Below the pieces are notes generated by a model. The model was not told where the DNA came from. It worked only from the letters and a program-made list of their open reading frames with translations, and made no database searches. This document shows positions 1 to 10,095 of a stretch of 28,565 bases of DNA, one piece after another. A program made the position numbers and the translations under genes. This DNA is from Chara braunii. Its lineage: Eukaryota > Streptophyta > Charophyceae > Charales > Characeae. The number at the start of each line of letters is the position of its first letter. Position 1 is the first letter of the stretch. Where the stretch lies: positions 3,910,819 through 3,939,383 of the forward strand of contig BFEA01000003.1 of NCBI GenBank assembly GCA_003427395.1, in the 5' to 3' direction.

Positions 1-86
1 TTTCGTCTCTATCCCTGGACTTGTGTCCATGTTTCTTGCGTGTCCCTAAAATCCTTGGCATTCTCGACGAATCCTCACACTCGCTC

Positions 87-129
87 GGCGGGAAAGGGGG
101 AAAAGGGGGATAAGGGGGAAAAGGGGGAA
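87..129 (+). repeat. G-run short tandem repeat
   Basis: Blocks of five G separated by three or four A/T bases are repeated about every 10-11 bp (GGGGGAAAA-type units). The plus strand carries at least four G-runs in about 40 bases, so it could form a G-quadruplex. A 72-codon open frame (40-258) crosses it and reads as a GKGEKGDKGEKGE-type low-complexity peptide. I see no other sign that this frame is coding. Confidence 0.6.
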
Positions 130-289
130 ATAGCGGCGGGCTTCTTCCACTCGTGTTCTAGTCGTTGCATGAGGAAACGATTTAACGAACCTTTTTTTGT
201 TTTGTTTTTGTCCACTTTGTCGTACTCGTCTCTCCTTGGGCGTTTGCTATATAGATAATTAATTATGTAATCATATCCGTTTTGCGAAT

Positions 290-660
290 AGTTGATCTTT
301 TTTTTTCTTTTTCTTTTTTTTTATACTTATTTTAAATTAAAAAATATTTTTTTTCAATTGGGGTTAACATTGTCTCCACGCAATTTCTTATTATTATTTT
401 ATCCTCGTTTTAAACTCGACATCACTCTTTCCGATCACATTGCCATTGGGTTTTTTTTTTTTTTTTTCAATCTTTTCCTTTTTATGTCATTCCTTTCTCT
501 CTCCCACATCGTATCCTCCCCTCTTTTTTTCTTCCCCTCTCCTTTCATCCGCTCCTTTTGCCCCCCCTCCCTTTGCTCCCCCTCCCTTTACTCCCCCTCC
601 CTTTGCTCCCCCTCCCTTTGCTCCCACTCCCTTTACTACCCACCGCTTTTCAATAATTTA
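290..660. repeat. Pyrimidine-rich tract with 15-bp minisatellite
   Basis: The plus strand is strongly T/C-rich from about 290 to 655, with several long T-runs. At about 561-640 there is a tandem array of roughly five to six 15-bp units of the type CTCCCCCTCCCTTTG. Because 15 is a multiple of three, two overlapping frames stay open across it and give PPFAP-type repeats. This is the expected by-product of a stop-free repeat and not evidence for a gene. Confidence 0.8.
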
Positions 661-699
661 AATAAAAATAGAGGCATATGGGTGGTCATCATCTCCCAC

Positions 700-3600
700 A
701 ATTAATATGCCGGAATTAATAAATTCAAATAAATCTAACTAAGAGGGGCCTCTGTGCAGCAACGAATGTCTACAAGTCACAATGTCGACGAGAATACCCT
801 TATAAGGATATCCGCCCTGGTTTTTGCAGACGAGAGGGAAAATGGGTTTGGTCAGGTTGAGTTGTGCGAGGCGCGAGCGCGTCCGGGACCCGTCCTGAGT
901 AAGAGAGGGGGTGTGTGGGCGGGCAGTTTTAAGGCGCGCGTGTGATTTTTCTGATTAAGTGGGCGGCCGATCTAGTCGACCGACCCAGACGTGTTACGGA
1001 CTTGATTAAGGAATAAAGGTTCGTTTTTGGTAGGCATGCGCGGCCGACAGTATGGCTGGCGCGCCGGTAGGCGCGCGGGTTGGCCGCGGCGGGGTCTAAG
1101 TAGGCCGGGGCGAGTGTCAGGTGTTGGTGCGCCGGTTACAGGTGGGAAAGGAGGGCCTAGACTGTTTTTTCCAGGCCTAGGGACGGCGCGGCACCACTTC
1201 ATATTGAAGTTCGCGCTTCACTATACCAAGCTTGGGCTTAGCTCTATTTGTTACGGTATTGGATTATTGTTGTGGAGGCTCAGGGATCGAGGCCAGCGGG
1301 CATCAGCGCAGCAGCATCGAAGCGGCGAGGAGCGAGACCTGAGGGGTTGAGGGCCCGACTAGGCTATCCCCCTCGGTTTTGCTTACGGGCGCGATGGTGG
1401 GCCCAATCCGCGGGGTTGGCCCCGACGGTGCTCTTATTTTTCTCCCTTTTATTTATTGTTCTTGGTCCCTCTGCTAAAACGGGACGCGAGACTGCGATAG
1501 GAGCGCGTGGGGGTGTTTTGTATTTGTGGGGCCGCCTGAAGTGCAACTACAAACTGTTTTCGTAGCTACGCCGGAGTCGCGCCCGACACCGGGTTGCCTG
1601 GGACGCTGTGCCGTGGGTGTGCCAGACACCCAAGAGCCTAGCTCAGTGGGTACCCCCTTGAAACTGTTGAAATGTAGACCAAGTTGGACCTAGATGATGA
1701 GCCGGGCGGCGCCGGGCAGCAAACGGGCGGGCCAGAGCGCTCGCTGGAAGGCAGAGGCTGTATGAGGCACCGGAATCCGGCCTCGGAAGGAGGCTAGATT
1801 CGCGGAGGGAGCCCGAGTGGCCTTTGGGGGAGCCGCGGGGCAATGCCCCGGTCGCGTCCTTCGGGACTTCCGTTGAAATTAGAACGCCACAGAGAGGATT
1901 AGCACGGTCCCTGCGTAAGGGACGGCCTGTATAAGAGCAGGACAGCCCGACGGCCGAATGCTTTTTGCTCAGCTGTCGGTAGTCCATCGGGTTGTGCAGT
2001 TCGGGACGTCAACGGCGGTCGGAGTAGGTAAGCATCCGGGAGGAGGGATAGATGAACCTGGCCCGGGTCTCCGCCCGGATGCATTCAAAGCGATGAACGA
2101 AGTAGCGGACTGGGGACGGGGGGCGGGCGCTGAGAGCGGAGGTTGGCACGGCGGAGTATGGCGGAGCCAGGCGGGGCGCAACGTAGAGGGAGGGGCATGC
2201 ACGACAGATGGCGGAGCGGACGAGCGTGCCGGGCTGCGCCGGATGTTGTCGGGGTAGCATGACGAAGAGGGGAAAGTGTGGAAGTGGAGGTGAACCCGGG
2301 CGCGATTTGGGACCGGGTACATGCGATGGCTTGGGCGACGGAGGTAATGGAGATGGCCGAAGGGTAGGATCCTAGTTCTCCCGATCCTCGATGGAATCGG
2401 ACGGGAGAAAGTGTTATACAGGGGTTTTATGGTCGGGCGACCTCTGAGGAAAGGTCAGTTTTAGGAAAGAATCAGTAGGTTAGGAGTTAGAGTGAAAATA
2501 GTGTGCGGGGAGCTATGGCGAGAATAGAGGTGAGGGAGAAAACGAAAGGCTCGGCCGCTACTCAATGGAAACGGTCGGGGAGAGGGTCAAATCGGATGTT
2601 TTTGAGGCGAGCGAGCACGATTGTGTAGTTAGTTTTAGTGTTGAGTTGGAGAGAGAAGAGGTTAGTAGAGAAAAGGCTGCGTGGAGATGCCGTGGTGAAG
2701 GAAACTGAGATCCAAGGTCTAAATTGCATCTTGATAGAATCAGGCAGGGAGAGAAGTGTTTTGGGGGTTTTGGGGTGCTGCGACCCCGAATCGAGCCCTA
2801 GTTTGGTCAGAGAGTCAGTAAAGAGGGAGTTAGTAAGAAAGTCCAGTGCGCGGCGAGCCATGGCGGACAGTGAAAAAGGGGGATGTATCTGGCCGGGTTT
2901 GGGCGCCAGGTTTGTTTGTCTCTACTCACTGTATCAGAGATAGTAGCGAGTGAGGAGTGGGGGTTAGTGATTTACCTGTGGGCCGTCCGAGCTCCCTCTC
3001 CAAAGCATGTGCCTGTCACGGTGTTTTCCCTCACGATTTCGAGTGAACCTGGTCGTACAAACGACCAGGGGTGGGCGCTTACAAAGATGCAGTAGGGGGC
3101 TTACAAGGTGAGCGACGAGGCGGATGAGTGAACGCTAGGAGTTAAAGAGAAAGAAAGTGGATAGGTTGGGGCGGAGTTTAAGTCAAGAGCATTTGTGTGG
3201 GTGTAGGAGAGAGAGAGAGAGGGCCTGAGGAGGAAACACTCACCTTGGAGCTGGCGGTGCGGGAGTGACCGGACATCGAGTCATGTGGTGGATTCCTCGT
3301 GTCCGCGGGTACGCGTATATTTTGCAGGGGGGGGGGCAATTCTCTACTCTGCGCACCTGGTGAGCAGCGAAGTACAGCCCAAGGAAGGGGGCTTCAGGCC
3401 GTTTGATCTGGCCGGGATGCGTTCAAACGGCCGTACTGGAAATGCGTAGACGGAAGGATTGTGCAGACTGAGACAGAGAAGAGGGGGAGGGAAGTATTGA
3501 GCACCTACCTGGGCAGTGCAGTAGTTTACATAATCGGCATCTGTGTGTACCGGGTGGTGGTGCATGGTTGTTCATAGATTGGTGGAGTGAGTTTAGCTGC

Positions 3601-4370
3601 AGACGTGACCAGGTCCGAAGGGGCTCCTCTATGATATGAGTTTCGCAAAACACCCGAGAGCGCAGATTCTTACTCAAGGTGTCACCAGACGGTGTAGACG
3701 CGGCGCGGCAGGCTATTTGGCGCAGCTACTACTTCTGAAGAGTGGGCGAGCTGCCGCATATTGTCGGCTTGAGCAGCGAGCACATGTTGCTGTGTACGAC
3801 TGCTGAGCGCACAGCGCGGCGGGCCGTGTCGGACCCCGCGGTCAGCCTGCACTCGGTCGTTCGCTTGGCCATTCAAGCGGGGCTGCGGAGGGGTTGTCAG
3901 AGATCTTGGTTTCAGATAGTTTGACTCGGCGTCGACCAAGCAAAGGCAACAGTTTGTGGCCATCATTGCGGGGCCCTCATGCGCATGGAAGATTACAAGG
4001 CCCTCTCGCGCGAGTCTGTGAGCACCCTTCTTGGATTTGAGAGTCTTACATCCGCCTCCTCCTGCCTTTCTTACTCTAAGTCTGGTCTATTGGTCCTGAG
4101 AGGAAGGCGGCAGGCGGGATTGCAACCCGTAATCCGCTCCAAGGCCTCTGTGGAAGGTTCCCCACCGATTGCGGGAGCTCTGCCGGAATTAAGGAGGAGT
4201 TCTTGAGGCAGGGAACAAAGAGGTAATCGTTGTTTCCCCTTTATACACCCAAGTATAACCTCTATCTGTACATCTTTTTATGGTTGGCTGATTATACTGC
4301 ATATACCCCTACTTTGACTTTGGTTTGACCTTCAGGACGCAAGTCAGACTAAGTAAAGGAATGCGTGTGC
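700..4370. other. Unassigned GC-rich region, no recognisable gene
   Basis: I see no conserved protein motif, RNA gene or mobile element here. Base composition is GC-rich from about 840 to 2340 and more mixed afterwards. All open frames are short (about 117 codons or less), overlap on both strands and have compositions expected of GC-rich non-coding DNA. Minor features are a short GA run near 3209-3223, a run of about ten G near 3327-3336, and donor-like CAAGGTGAGC (near 3103) and CTGGTGAGC (near 3357) sequences that cannot be tied to any exon. Confidence 0.6.
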
Positions 4371-4488
4371 AATGACAGTTTCAACTTCTTTTGGTTGTCA
4401 AAAAGCAGATTTGTTCAAGAAAAGGGGTTACATCAGGGGGAAGGGTGGGAGAAAGGTGGTTTTGCCTGAGATTGACAGGGTCCTATGG

Positions 4489-5321
4489 GGTCATGCATGT
4501 TTCATAAGATTGGATGACCTGACCGCTGTGTTTTATATTTTTTTTCTGAGCTGCATTGAAAATCAGACAAGTTTCATAAGATTGGATGGTCTGATTGCTC
4601 TAAATTGTGAGGGCTTGACTGTAATTGATTTTTAGGAGTCAAGCCTGTACCATAAAATTTGAGGGTTTGGTTGCCATGTTTAGTTGGGGTGTACTCTGTT
4701 TTGTTGGTTTTCAGATCGAGGGGGTCTAGGCAAGTCCATAAGATTGGACGACTCAGCCCCTTCCTGTTTTATTCCGAGGGGGTAATTCTCGCTGAGGGCA
4801 AAGCATGTCCATAAGATTGCACGACTTTTAACTCATGCCGCACAAAGTTGGATCAGAGAGAAACAAACCTGGCACATGACCAGATATATTCCATAAGATT
4901 GGATGGTCTGGCCCAATGTCTCTCACATGCTGGAACCCAAAAGGTTAAAATTTGGCTATACTTTATACTATCCTATCTATGAACAGGCTAGTCAGGCATG
5001 AGTTTCATAAGATTGGATGACCTGGCTATAGCTTATCATGAAATGAAGAGAGTATAACTAAGAGTATAATTGAGGGTAACCTCGGGCAGGCTAGACCTTG
5101 TTTCTAAGATGAACGGTTCAGCCCTACGCCCAGCTTTTGAACATTAAGTGCAGAGAGATGTATATAATTTGGATATTAAACAGTTCAGGGCGACTAAGCC
5201 TTGTTTCTAAGATGAACGGCTTAGTCATATGCCCAAAAGAAGAGAGAAGTAGTGGTGCAACCTGTTTGTGTATACTCAATGGCTGAGTGAGGTATGTTCC
5301 ATAAGATTGGATGGCTTGACT
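4489..5321 (+). repeat. Array of about ten hairpin units with conserved loop and covarying arms (possible structured RNA)
   Basis: A core related to TTCCATAAGATTGGATG occurs about ten times at 70-115-bp spacing (near 4501, 4571, 4647, 4735, 4807, 4889, 5002, 5100, 5202 and 5297). Each core is flanked by short arms that differ between copies but remain complementary, strongly in eight copies and only partly in units 4 and 5. Examples are AATCAGAC 4561-4568 with GTCTGATT 4589-4596; CAAGCC 4640-4645 with GGTTTG 4664-4669; CCAGAT 4880-4885 with GTCTGG 4906-4911; TAGTCAGG 4989-4996 with CCTGGCTA 5021-5028; GGCTAGACC 5089-5097 with GGTTCAGCC 5115-5123; GACTAAGCC 5192-5200 with GGCTTAGTC 5218-5226; AGTGAGGT 5286-5293 with GCTTGACT 5314-5321. 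Most non-Watson-Crick pairs are G.T when read on the plus strand, which suggests a plus-strand RNA. The product and function are unknown; transcription is inferred, not seen. Confidence 0.75.
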
Positions 5322-5623
5322 TTATGCCTTATGTAAGCTGGGTATAAGGGGATAAAACATTGAGAGGCTACAAACTATTGTTTGCAGAGTTTGACTTGGG
5401 ATGGCGAGAGTACTTATCTTTGTGGTTTGGTATTGCATGTGGCTGAGTAAGGGTGCTACTTGGTTTGGGTTTAACTTGACAGGTAGTTGTTTTAGAGGCT
5501 CGCCAGGTGCTAGAGCGATAGGAGTTAGGTCGATTCTTGCATTTTCTGAGTTGAGTTGACCTTATTTTACTTAGATCAATTCTCGTATTTTCTGAGATCG
5601 TTTTGTTATGCTTGGGCTTGTAT

Positions 5624-6000
5624 AAATTTTGGTAAGCTGCTTTCTCTATGGGACGCGCTGCCGAAATTTCTGTGAATCTAAGGAGTTAGTCAAATTTATG
5701 ACTTCTCAATGTTCAATTTGTCTAAGGTTCGTATATGGCTTAGTAAACATCTGGGAAGTCTCCCTTTCTAAAGGGAGTGCTGCCCAAATTTTTGCTAATT
5801 CAGAGAGTTAGACAAAATTGGACTTTGGAAAGTCAAAGGCTATTTCTGTTTTTATATTCGGACTGATACAAATTCTAAAAAGGCACTTTCCCTACGGGAA
5901 GCGCTGCCGAGATTTTCTTAGTTTAAAGGAGATAGATTATATTTTGAAAGGTGGTGACTTTGACAATCCACCCGGTATAGGGGAGACTCTGCCAAGGTTT
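5624..6000 (+). repeat. Second hairpin repeat family around a CTGCCGA core
   Basis: About four diverged units (near 5624, 5747, 5870 and 5966) share a pyrimidine-rich arm, a purine-rich arm and then GCTGCC(G/C)A(A/G)ATTT. In unit 1, AAATTTTGGTA (5624-5634) pairs with TGCCGAAATTT (5659-5669) through nine Watson-Crick pairs and two G.T pairs. In unit 2, CTCCCTTT (5760-5767) pairs perfectly with AAAGGGAG (5770-5777). In unit 3, TTCCC (5888-5892) pairs with GGGAA (5896-5900). Unit 4 is weak. Spacing is about 90-125 bp. The array directly follows the first hairpin array, so both may belong to one transcript. Two short open frames crossing it (5629-5811, 5818-6024) look incidental. Confidence 0.6.
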
Positions 6001-6009
6001 ACACTTGCT

Positions 6010-6673
6010 TTAAACACTGTTTAAGGGTAGGCTTAGGCTTAGTTAATTAGGATGGTTTGAGTGAGATCATGATATGGAGATTGTTCCCCATAAACTTATA
6101 AAATTTAGTCGTGGGTATTGACCTGTCATGTGTTACATGTCATCTTAATCAATCTGATTCAGGATCTAGATTAGGTTCAGCTTGATCGCTGGAGAATCCT
6201 CCTGTGTTATCACTGATAACAAGTCGGTTGCCGATTCGTCGGTCTACGACTCAATTCCAACTCACCCTCCACACTCAACCTAAAAGGCTTTGGCCCTGGT
6301 GAATTTATTGTTTTATTAAGGTTTCACCCGGACTTTTATTGAATGGTCATTTAACAAAGGTCATGAGTATTTAATTATGGTTGGTTGGACATGAGATTGG
6401 GGCTTGCATGGCTAAAGCGAGGGGTATGAGTGTAGAGAATGGTTGGGGTTGACTTCGTGTAGTGCGTGGACTGTTGTTTGGTTCTTTGATGTGATTACAG
6501 GTATGTTTTGTGGTTCAGATTTTGGACTTTGTTTGCCTGCGATCACATATATATACGTATGGTTGTGGAGAACCCCACTGAGACTGTGAGAAGTAATCGT
6601 CGCAACTCTAACTCCCTTATCTGTGTATGCTTGGATGTGCTTATGGTGGGTGTTCGCGAGGCCTAAGGGACCC
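6010..6673. other. Unassigned flank left of the large LTR element
   Basis: This is mixed-composition DNA with no recognisable gene, RNA or repeat. Short open frames on both strands lack any family resemblance. The element boundary is placed at 6674 because similarity to the other LTR begins there (GTTGTGAGGAAA). Confidence 0.5.
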
Positions 6674-7084
6674 CGTTGTGAGGAAATCTGGGGAGAGGTC
6701 GCCTGCCGCTCGCTGAAGCCAAGGGCAACACCGCCCGTCACTCGTTGCGCCCGCTTCCGAGGTCCTCAGCGACCAGCAGGGGTGCCCCTTTCAGCGAGGC
6801 CACTCCTGGCCTTTAACCACAGGCCATCTTATGATATTTTCCTTTGCAAAAATTTCACATTAATCTTGGTCGGAATTGATCCCTCCGTGTCACGCAGAAA
6901 TTTTCAATCCTCTTAGCGTTCTCTTCGGATCAGCTCACCCCCGCGCAGTTGACAAGGCGGGTCGCAGGGCAAGGTTGAGGGTGCGGCTGTGTAATAGTCA
7001 TAAATTGAAAGGAGAAGGGGTAATTTTTGACAATGTTAATAATTAATTCTTCCCCCCCGTGATTACGTGAGGATGGATGGTAAG

Positions 7085-7990
7085 CCAACCCACGGGTCAG
7101 CACAGTGAGCCAATCAGAGCTCCTTTCGGTGATCACTCAAAAGAGATTTGCATACCAATTCGCAAAGCTCAGAGTAGTGAGTCAATCAGGGCTCCTTCCA
7201 ACAATTTTTCTCGAATATGCTGTGCACACCATTTCACAAGGCTCGGAGCAGCGAGCCAATCAGGGCTCTTTTCAATGATTTCCCGAAAATAACATTTTTC
7301 GAAAATGATTTGCTGTCCAGTCCACAAGGTTCGGAGCGGCGAGTCAATGAAGGCACTTCTCAATAATTTCTCGAAAATAATATTTCCCGAAAATGATTAG
7401 CTGTCCCGTTCACAAGGCTCCGAGCGGCGAGCCAATCAAGTTTTTTTTTTATATTTTCTCGAAAATGATGTTTCCCGAAAATGATCTGCTGGCCAGTTCG
7501 CAAGGCTCAGAGCAGTGAGCCAATCAAGGCTCTTTTCAATAATTTCTCAAAAATGATATTCCCCGAAAATGATCTGCTGGCCAGTTCGCAAGGCTCAGAG
7601 CAGTGAGCCAATCAAGGCTCTTTTCAATAATTTCTCGAAAATGATATTTCCCAAAAATGATCTGCTGGCCTGTTTCCAAGGCTTAGAGCAGCGAGCCAAT
7701 CAAGGCTCTTTTCAATAATTTCTCGAAAAAGAAACTTTCGTGGAAATGATTTGAGCAGCTAGCCAATTAAGGCTTTTTTCAGTATTTTCTTGAAAAATTA
7801 TGCTTTCCTGAAAATGATTTGAGCAGCGAGCCAAGCAAGGCTCTTTTCAGTATTTTCTCGAAAATGATACTTTTCTGAAAATGAGTAAAGCAGCGAGCCA
7901 ATCAAAGCTCTTTTCAGCAATTTCTCGAAAATGATGCTTCCCCTAAGATGATTTGGTGGCCAGCTCGTAAGGCCCAGAGCAGCGAGGAGA
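7085..7990. repeat. LTR tandem array, about 88-bp units each with a CCAAT motif
   Basis: About ten diverged units run through this stretch. The central ones are cleanly spaced at 88 bp, with the GGCCAGTTCG or GGCCTG anchor at 7491, 7579 and 7667. A typical unit holds GAGCAGCGAGCCAATCAAGG, a CTCTTTTCA(A/G)TA block, and two copies of a C(C/T)(C/T)GAAAATGAT-type element. The repeated AGCCAATCA resembles a CCAAT box. The array lies within about 1.3 kb of the LTR's inner-type terminus (CCTCACAACA on the coding strand). Outer units are shorter and more diverged. Confidence 0.85.
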
Positions 7991-8064
7991 TCTCCCATGT
8001 CTATTAACAGCTCACCATCGTCCTTCGGGGTCCTGTTGTACTACTTTCGTTGCCCTCTATTGTT

Positions 8065-8167
8065 AACTCTCGCTCTCTCTCTCTCTCTACCTTTCTCTCC
8101 CTCTCTCTCTCTCTCACTTTCCCTAAGTCTGCGCACTCTCTCTCTCCCTCACCATCCCCCAGTCTGT

Positions 8168-8228
<61 letters not shown>

Positions 8229-8229
8229 N

Positions 8230-8299
<70 letters not shown>

Positions 8300-8375
8300 T
8301 TCTCTCAGTCTGCGCACTCTCTCTCTCCCTCACCATCCCCCAGTCTGTCCACTCTCTCCCTCGCTCTTTCTTAGT
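8065..8375. repeat. (TC)n microsatellite in LTR copy 1
   Basis: A long CT/TC tract, with an unresolved base at 8229, lies between two copies of a CT-rich segment ending AGTCTGCGCACTC...CACCATCCCCCAGTCTGT. All open frames across it (poly-Leu/Ser or poly-Arg/Glu) are microsatellite artefacts. Confidence 0.95.
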
Positions 8376-8579
8376 CACAAACTTACTCACTCACCCAAAG
8401 TTTCAAAACCTCCCTTCAGTACTCATGTCTGTCAACCCACCGACATTCACGTACATCTTACCTGATCACACAGATTCCCTTTTCTTCGGAATGGCTGGTT
8501 CTGAGGCCAGTGATGCGGGCAATCTGTTCATTCGCAGTAGCAGCCCTCTTCACCAGCGGAGTGACCTGATCGTTAGCAG

Positions 8580-8880
8580 AAGTAGCTGTCTTCACCAGCG
8601 GGGACGGGTGATCTGATCATCCATAATTGTTACCGGTATCTCTTCACCAGCGGGTATGAATGATCTGATTGTTACCAGTAGTAGCTATCTTCGCCAACGG
8701 GCATGGGTGATCTGATCGTCCACAACTATTGCTCGTCTCTCTTCACCAACGGGTGCGAGTGATCTGTTCATTAGCAGTATTAGCTATCTTCACCAACGGG
8801 CATGGGTGATCTGATCATCCACAACTGTTGCTGGTCTCTCTTCAACAACCGGTGCGACTCAGTGCGACTGATCTGATCAT
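8580..8880. repeat. Repeats around CTTCACCAACGGG / TGATCTGATC in LTR copy 1
   Basis: Imperfect units of about 60-65 bp contain CTTCACCA(A/G)CGGG, a short spacer, TGATCTGATC or TGATCTGTTC, then CCACAACTATTGCT or TAGCAGTA-type sequence. The matching block in LTR copy 2 (about 18240-18510) is one unit shorter. The TGATC motif recurs and is partly self-complementary. Confidence 0.75.
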
Positions 8881-8886
8881 CAACAA

Positions 8887-8901
8887 TGTGATAATAATAT
8901 C

Positions 8902-8963
<62 letters not shown>
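8887..8963. repeat. (AAT)n microsatellite in LTR copy 1
   Basis: About 25 ATA/AAT units, with slight interruption at the ends. LTR copy 2 has a shorter, interrupted version at about 18518-18569. Poly-Ile frames across it are artefacts. Confidence 0.95.
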
Positions 8964-8966
<3 letters not shown>

Positions 8967-9022
8967 TAGTAATATTGTCAGGAGACAGACATTCATCACT
9001 CTTTTCTCTTTCCTCCCTCTCT

Positions 9023-9225
9023 TCTCTTTCTTCCAAGAGATTGCACATGGATGTTAAGTGTGGTTCACACAATATCACGAACGGGCGCGACTGGGATAAT
9101 ACCCAGCAAGCAGCCATTGCCTTTCTCTTTCTTCCAACAGATTCTACATGGATGTTAAGTGTGGTTCACACAATGTCACGAACGGACGCGAGTGGGATAA
9201 TACCCAGCAAGCAGCCATGGCCTTG
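9023..9225. repeat. Two 101-bp tandem units in LTR copy 1
   Basis: Each unit runs CTTTCTTCCAA(C/G)AGATT...ACATGGATGTTAAGTG, then GGTTCACACAAT(A/G)TCACGAACGG and GTGGGATAATACCC. Starts are about 101 bp apart. LTR copy 2 has three units. Confidence 0.85.
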
Positions 9226-9904
9226 GTCGCTTGTGCTGTTGTGGTCACATACAAGGGCTGATATCACATGAGTCGATCACACTCGCTGCTGCGATGCTCC
9301 CCTTGGTCACTCGCTTCAACACTTCCTGGTCACGCTGGTCGCCCACTGTAGCGGGCCTTGTTCCCCCTGGTCTCCGCTGATGCCGAATGTCCTAATGACC
9401 CCCGTGAATATCAACGGCCCTGGCTATATCTAGCTTCCTGCGCCAAGCTCAACCTTCGAGGCGGAGAGGTACCGGCCCTTCCGGGCAAGCATCATGGTTG
9501 CTGGCCCTCCATCCAGTACCCAGGGCCTAGCCAGTAGGTCCCGACAGTAGTGGGGCCAATAGCCCTTGTCCTTGGGCCTCTCCAATTCACGCGTTCATCA
9601 TCCTAGGGTCAATACCAGATGAACGATATCAAGTCAGCGGTACCAAACCATTCGTGAACCAGGGTGCCCCGTCCATTCCGTTCCATCATTAACCCTGAAT
9701 TTGTCGATGGGGCTACAATAACCTGCACCGTACCAATGCCAGTACCAAGCCAATGTGGGCACCGCACCGTGCAGCTAATGAACCAAGCCAATGCCGAAGC
9801 TGAAAATAGCGCAACGGTCCGCACCACACCGATGACGAACCATTACCAATGCTGGATTACCGAGCTGGAAGCACGTTGAGTGTCATAGAATGTCGCCACT
9901 CCTC

Positions 9905-10095
9905 AATAGTACCGAACCTGAATAAACCACCTTAGTACGACGTCGTACCTGCCTCAACTGAATACCGTAGAGCATAGCCATACCGGGGTAACACCGAGCC
10001 CGTCCCCGAACCTGAAATAAATCGCCGTGATGATACCGATCCTGAAATAAGCCGCCGTGATGATACCGAACCTGTTCCGAACCTGTGAACCATCG
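9905..10095. repeat. Short ACCGAACCTG / GCCGTGATGATACCGA repeats in LTR copy 1
   Basis: Imperfect 30-bp units contain CCTGAAATAA, (A/G)(T/C)CGCCGTGATGATACCGA, then another CCTG. Isolated ACCGAACCTG copies flank them. The same block is at about 19605-19795 in LTR copy 2. Nearby TACCAA-rich sequence (9608-9860) gives a repetitive look to the whole segment. Confidence 0.7.

Noticed and set aside
972-2322. Overlapping open frames on both strands in the GC-rich region (up to 117 codons)
   Set aside because: They overlap each other in several frames, have arginine/proline-rich compositions typical of GC-rich non-coding DNA, and contain no recognisable motif.
4489-5321. CRISPR array, suggested by a repeated motif with unique spacers
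   Set aside because: Spacer lengths vary (about 45-95 bp), the variable arms belong to the repeat unit by pairing, the DNA is eukaryotic, and no cas genes are present.
6623-6916. 97-codon plus-strand frame at the left LTR edge
   Set aside because: It crosses the LTR boundary and the element is transcribed on the other strand; the matching region of the other LTR does not keep it.
7997-8616. Long open frames of alternating Leu/Ser or Arg/Glu
   Set aside because: They are translations of the (TC)n microsatellite in the LTR and include an unresolved base.
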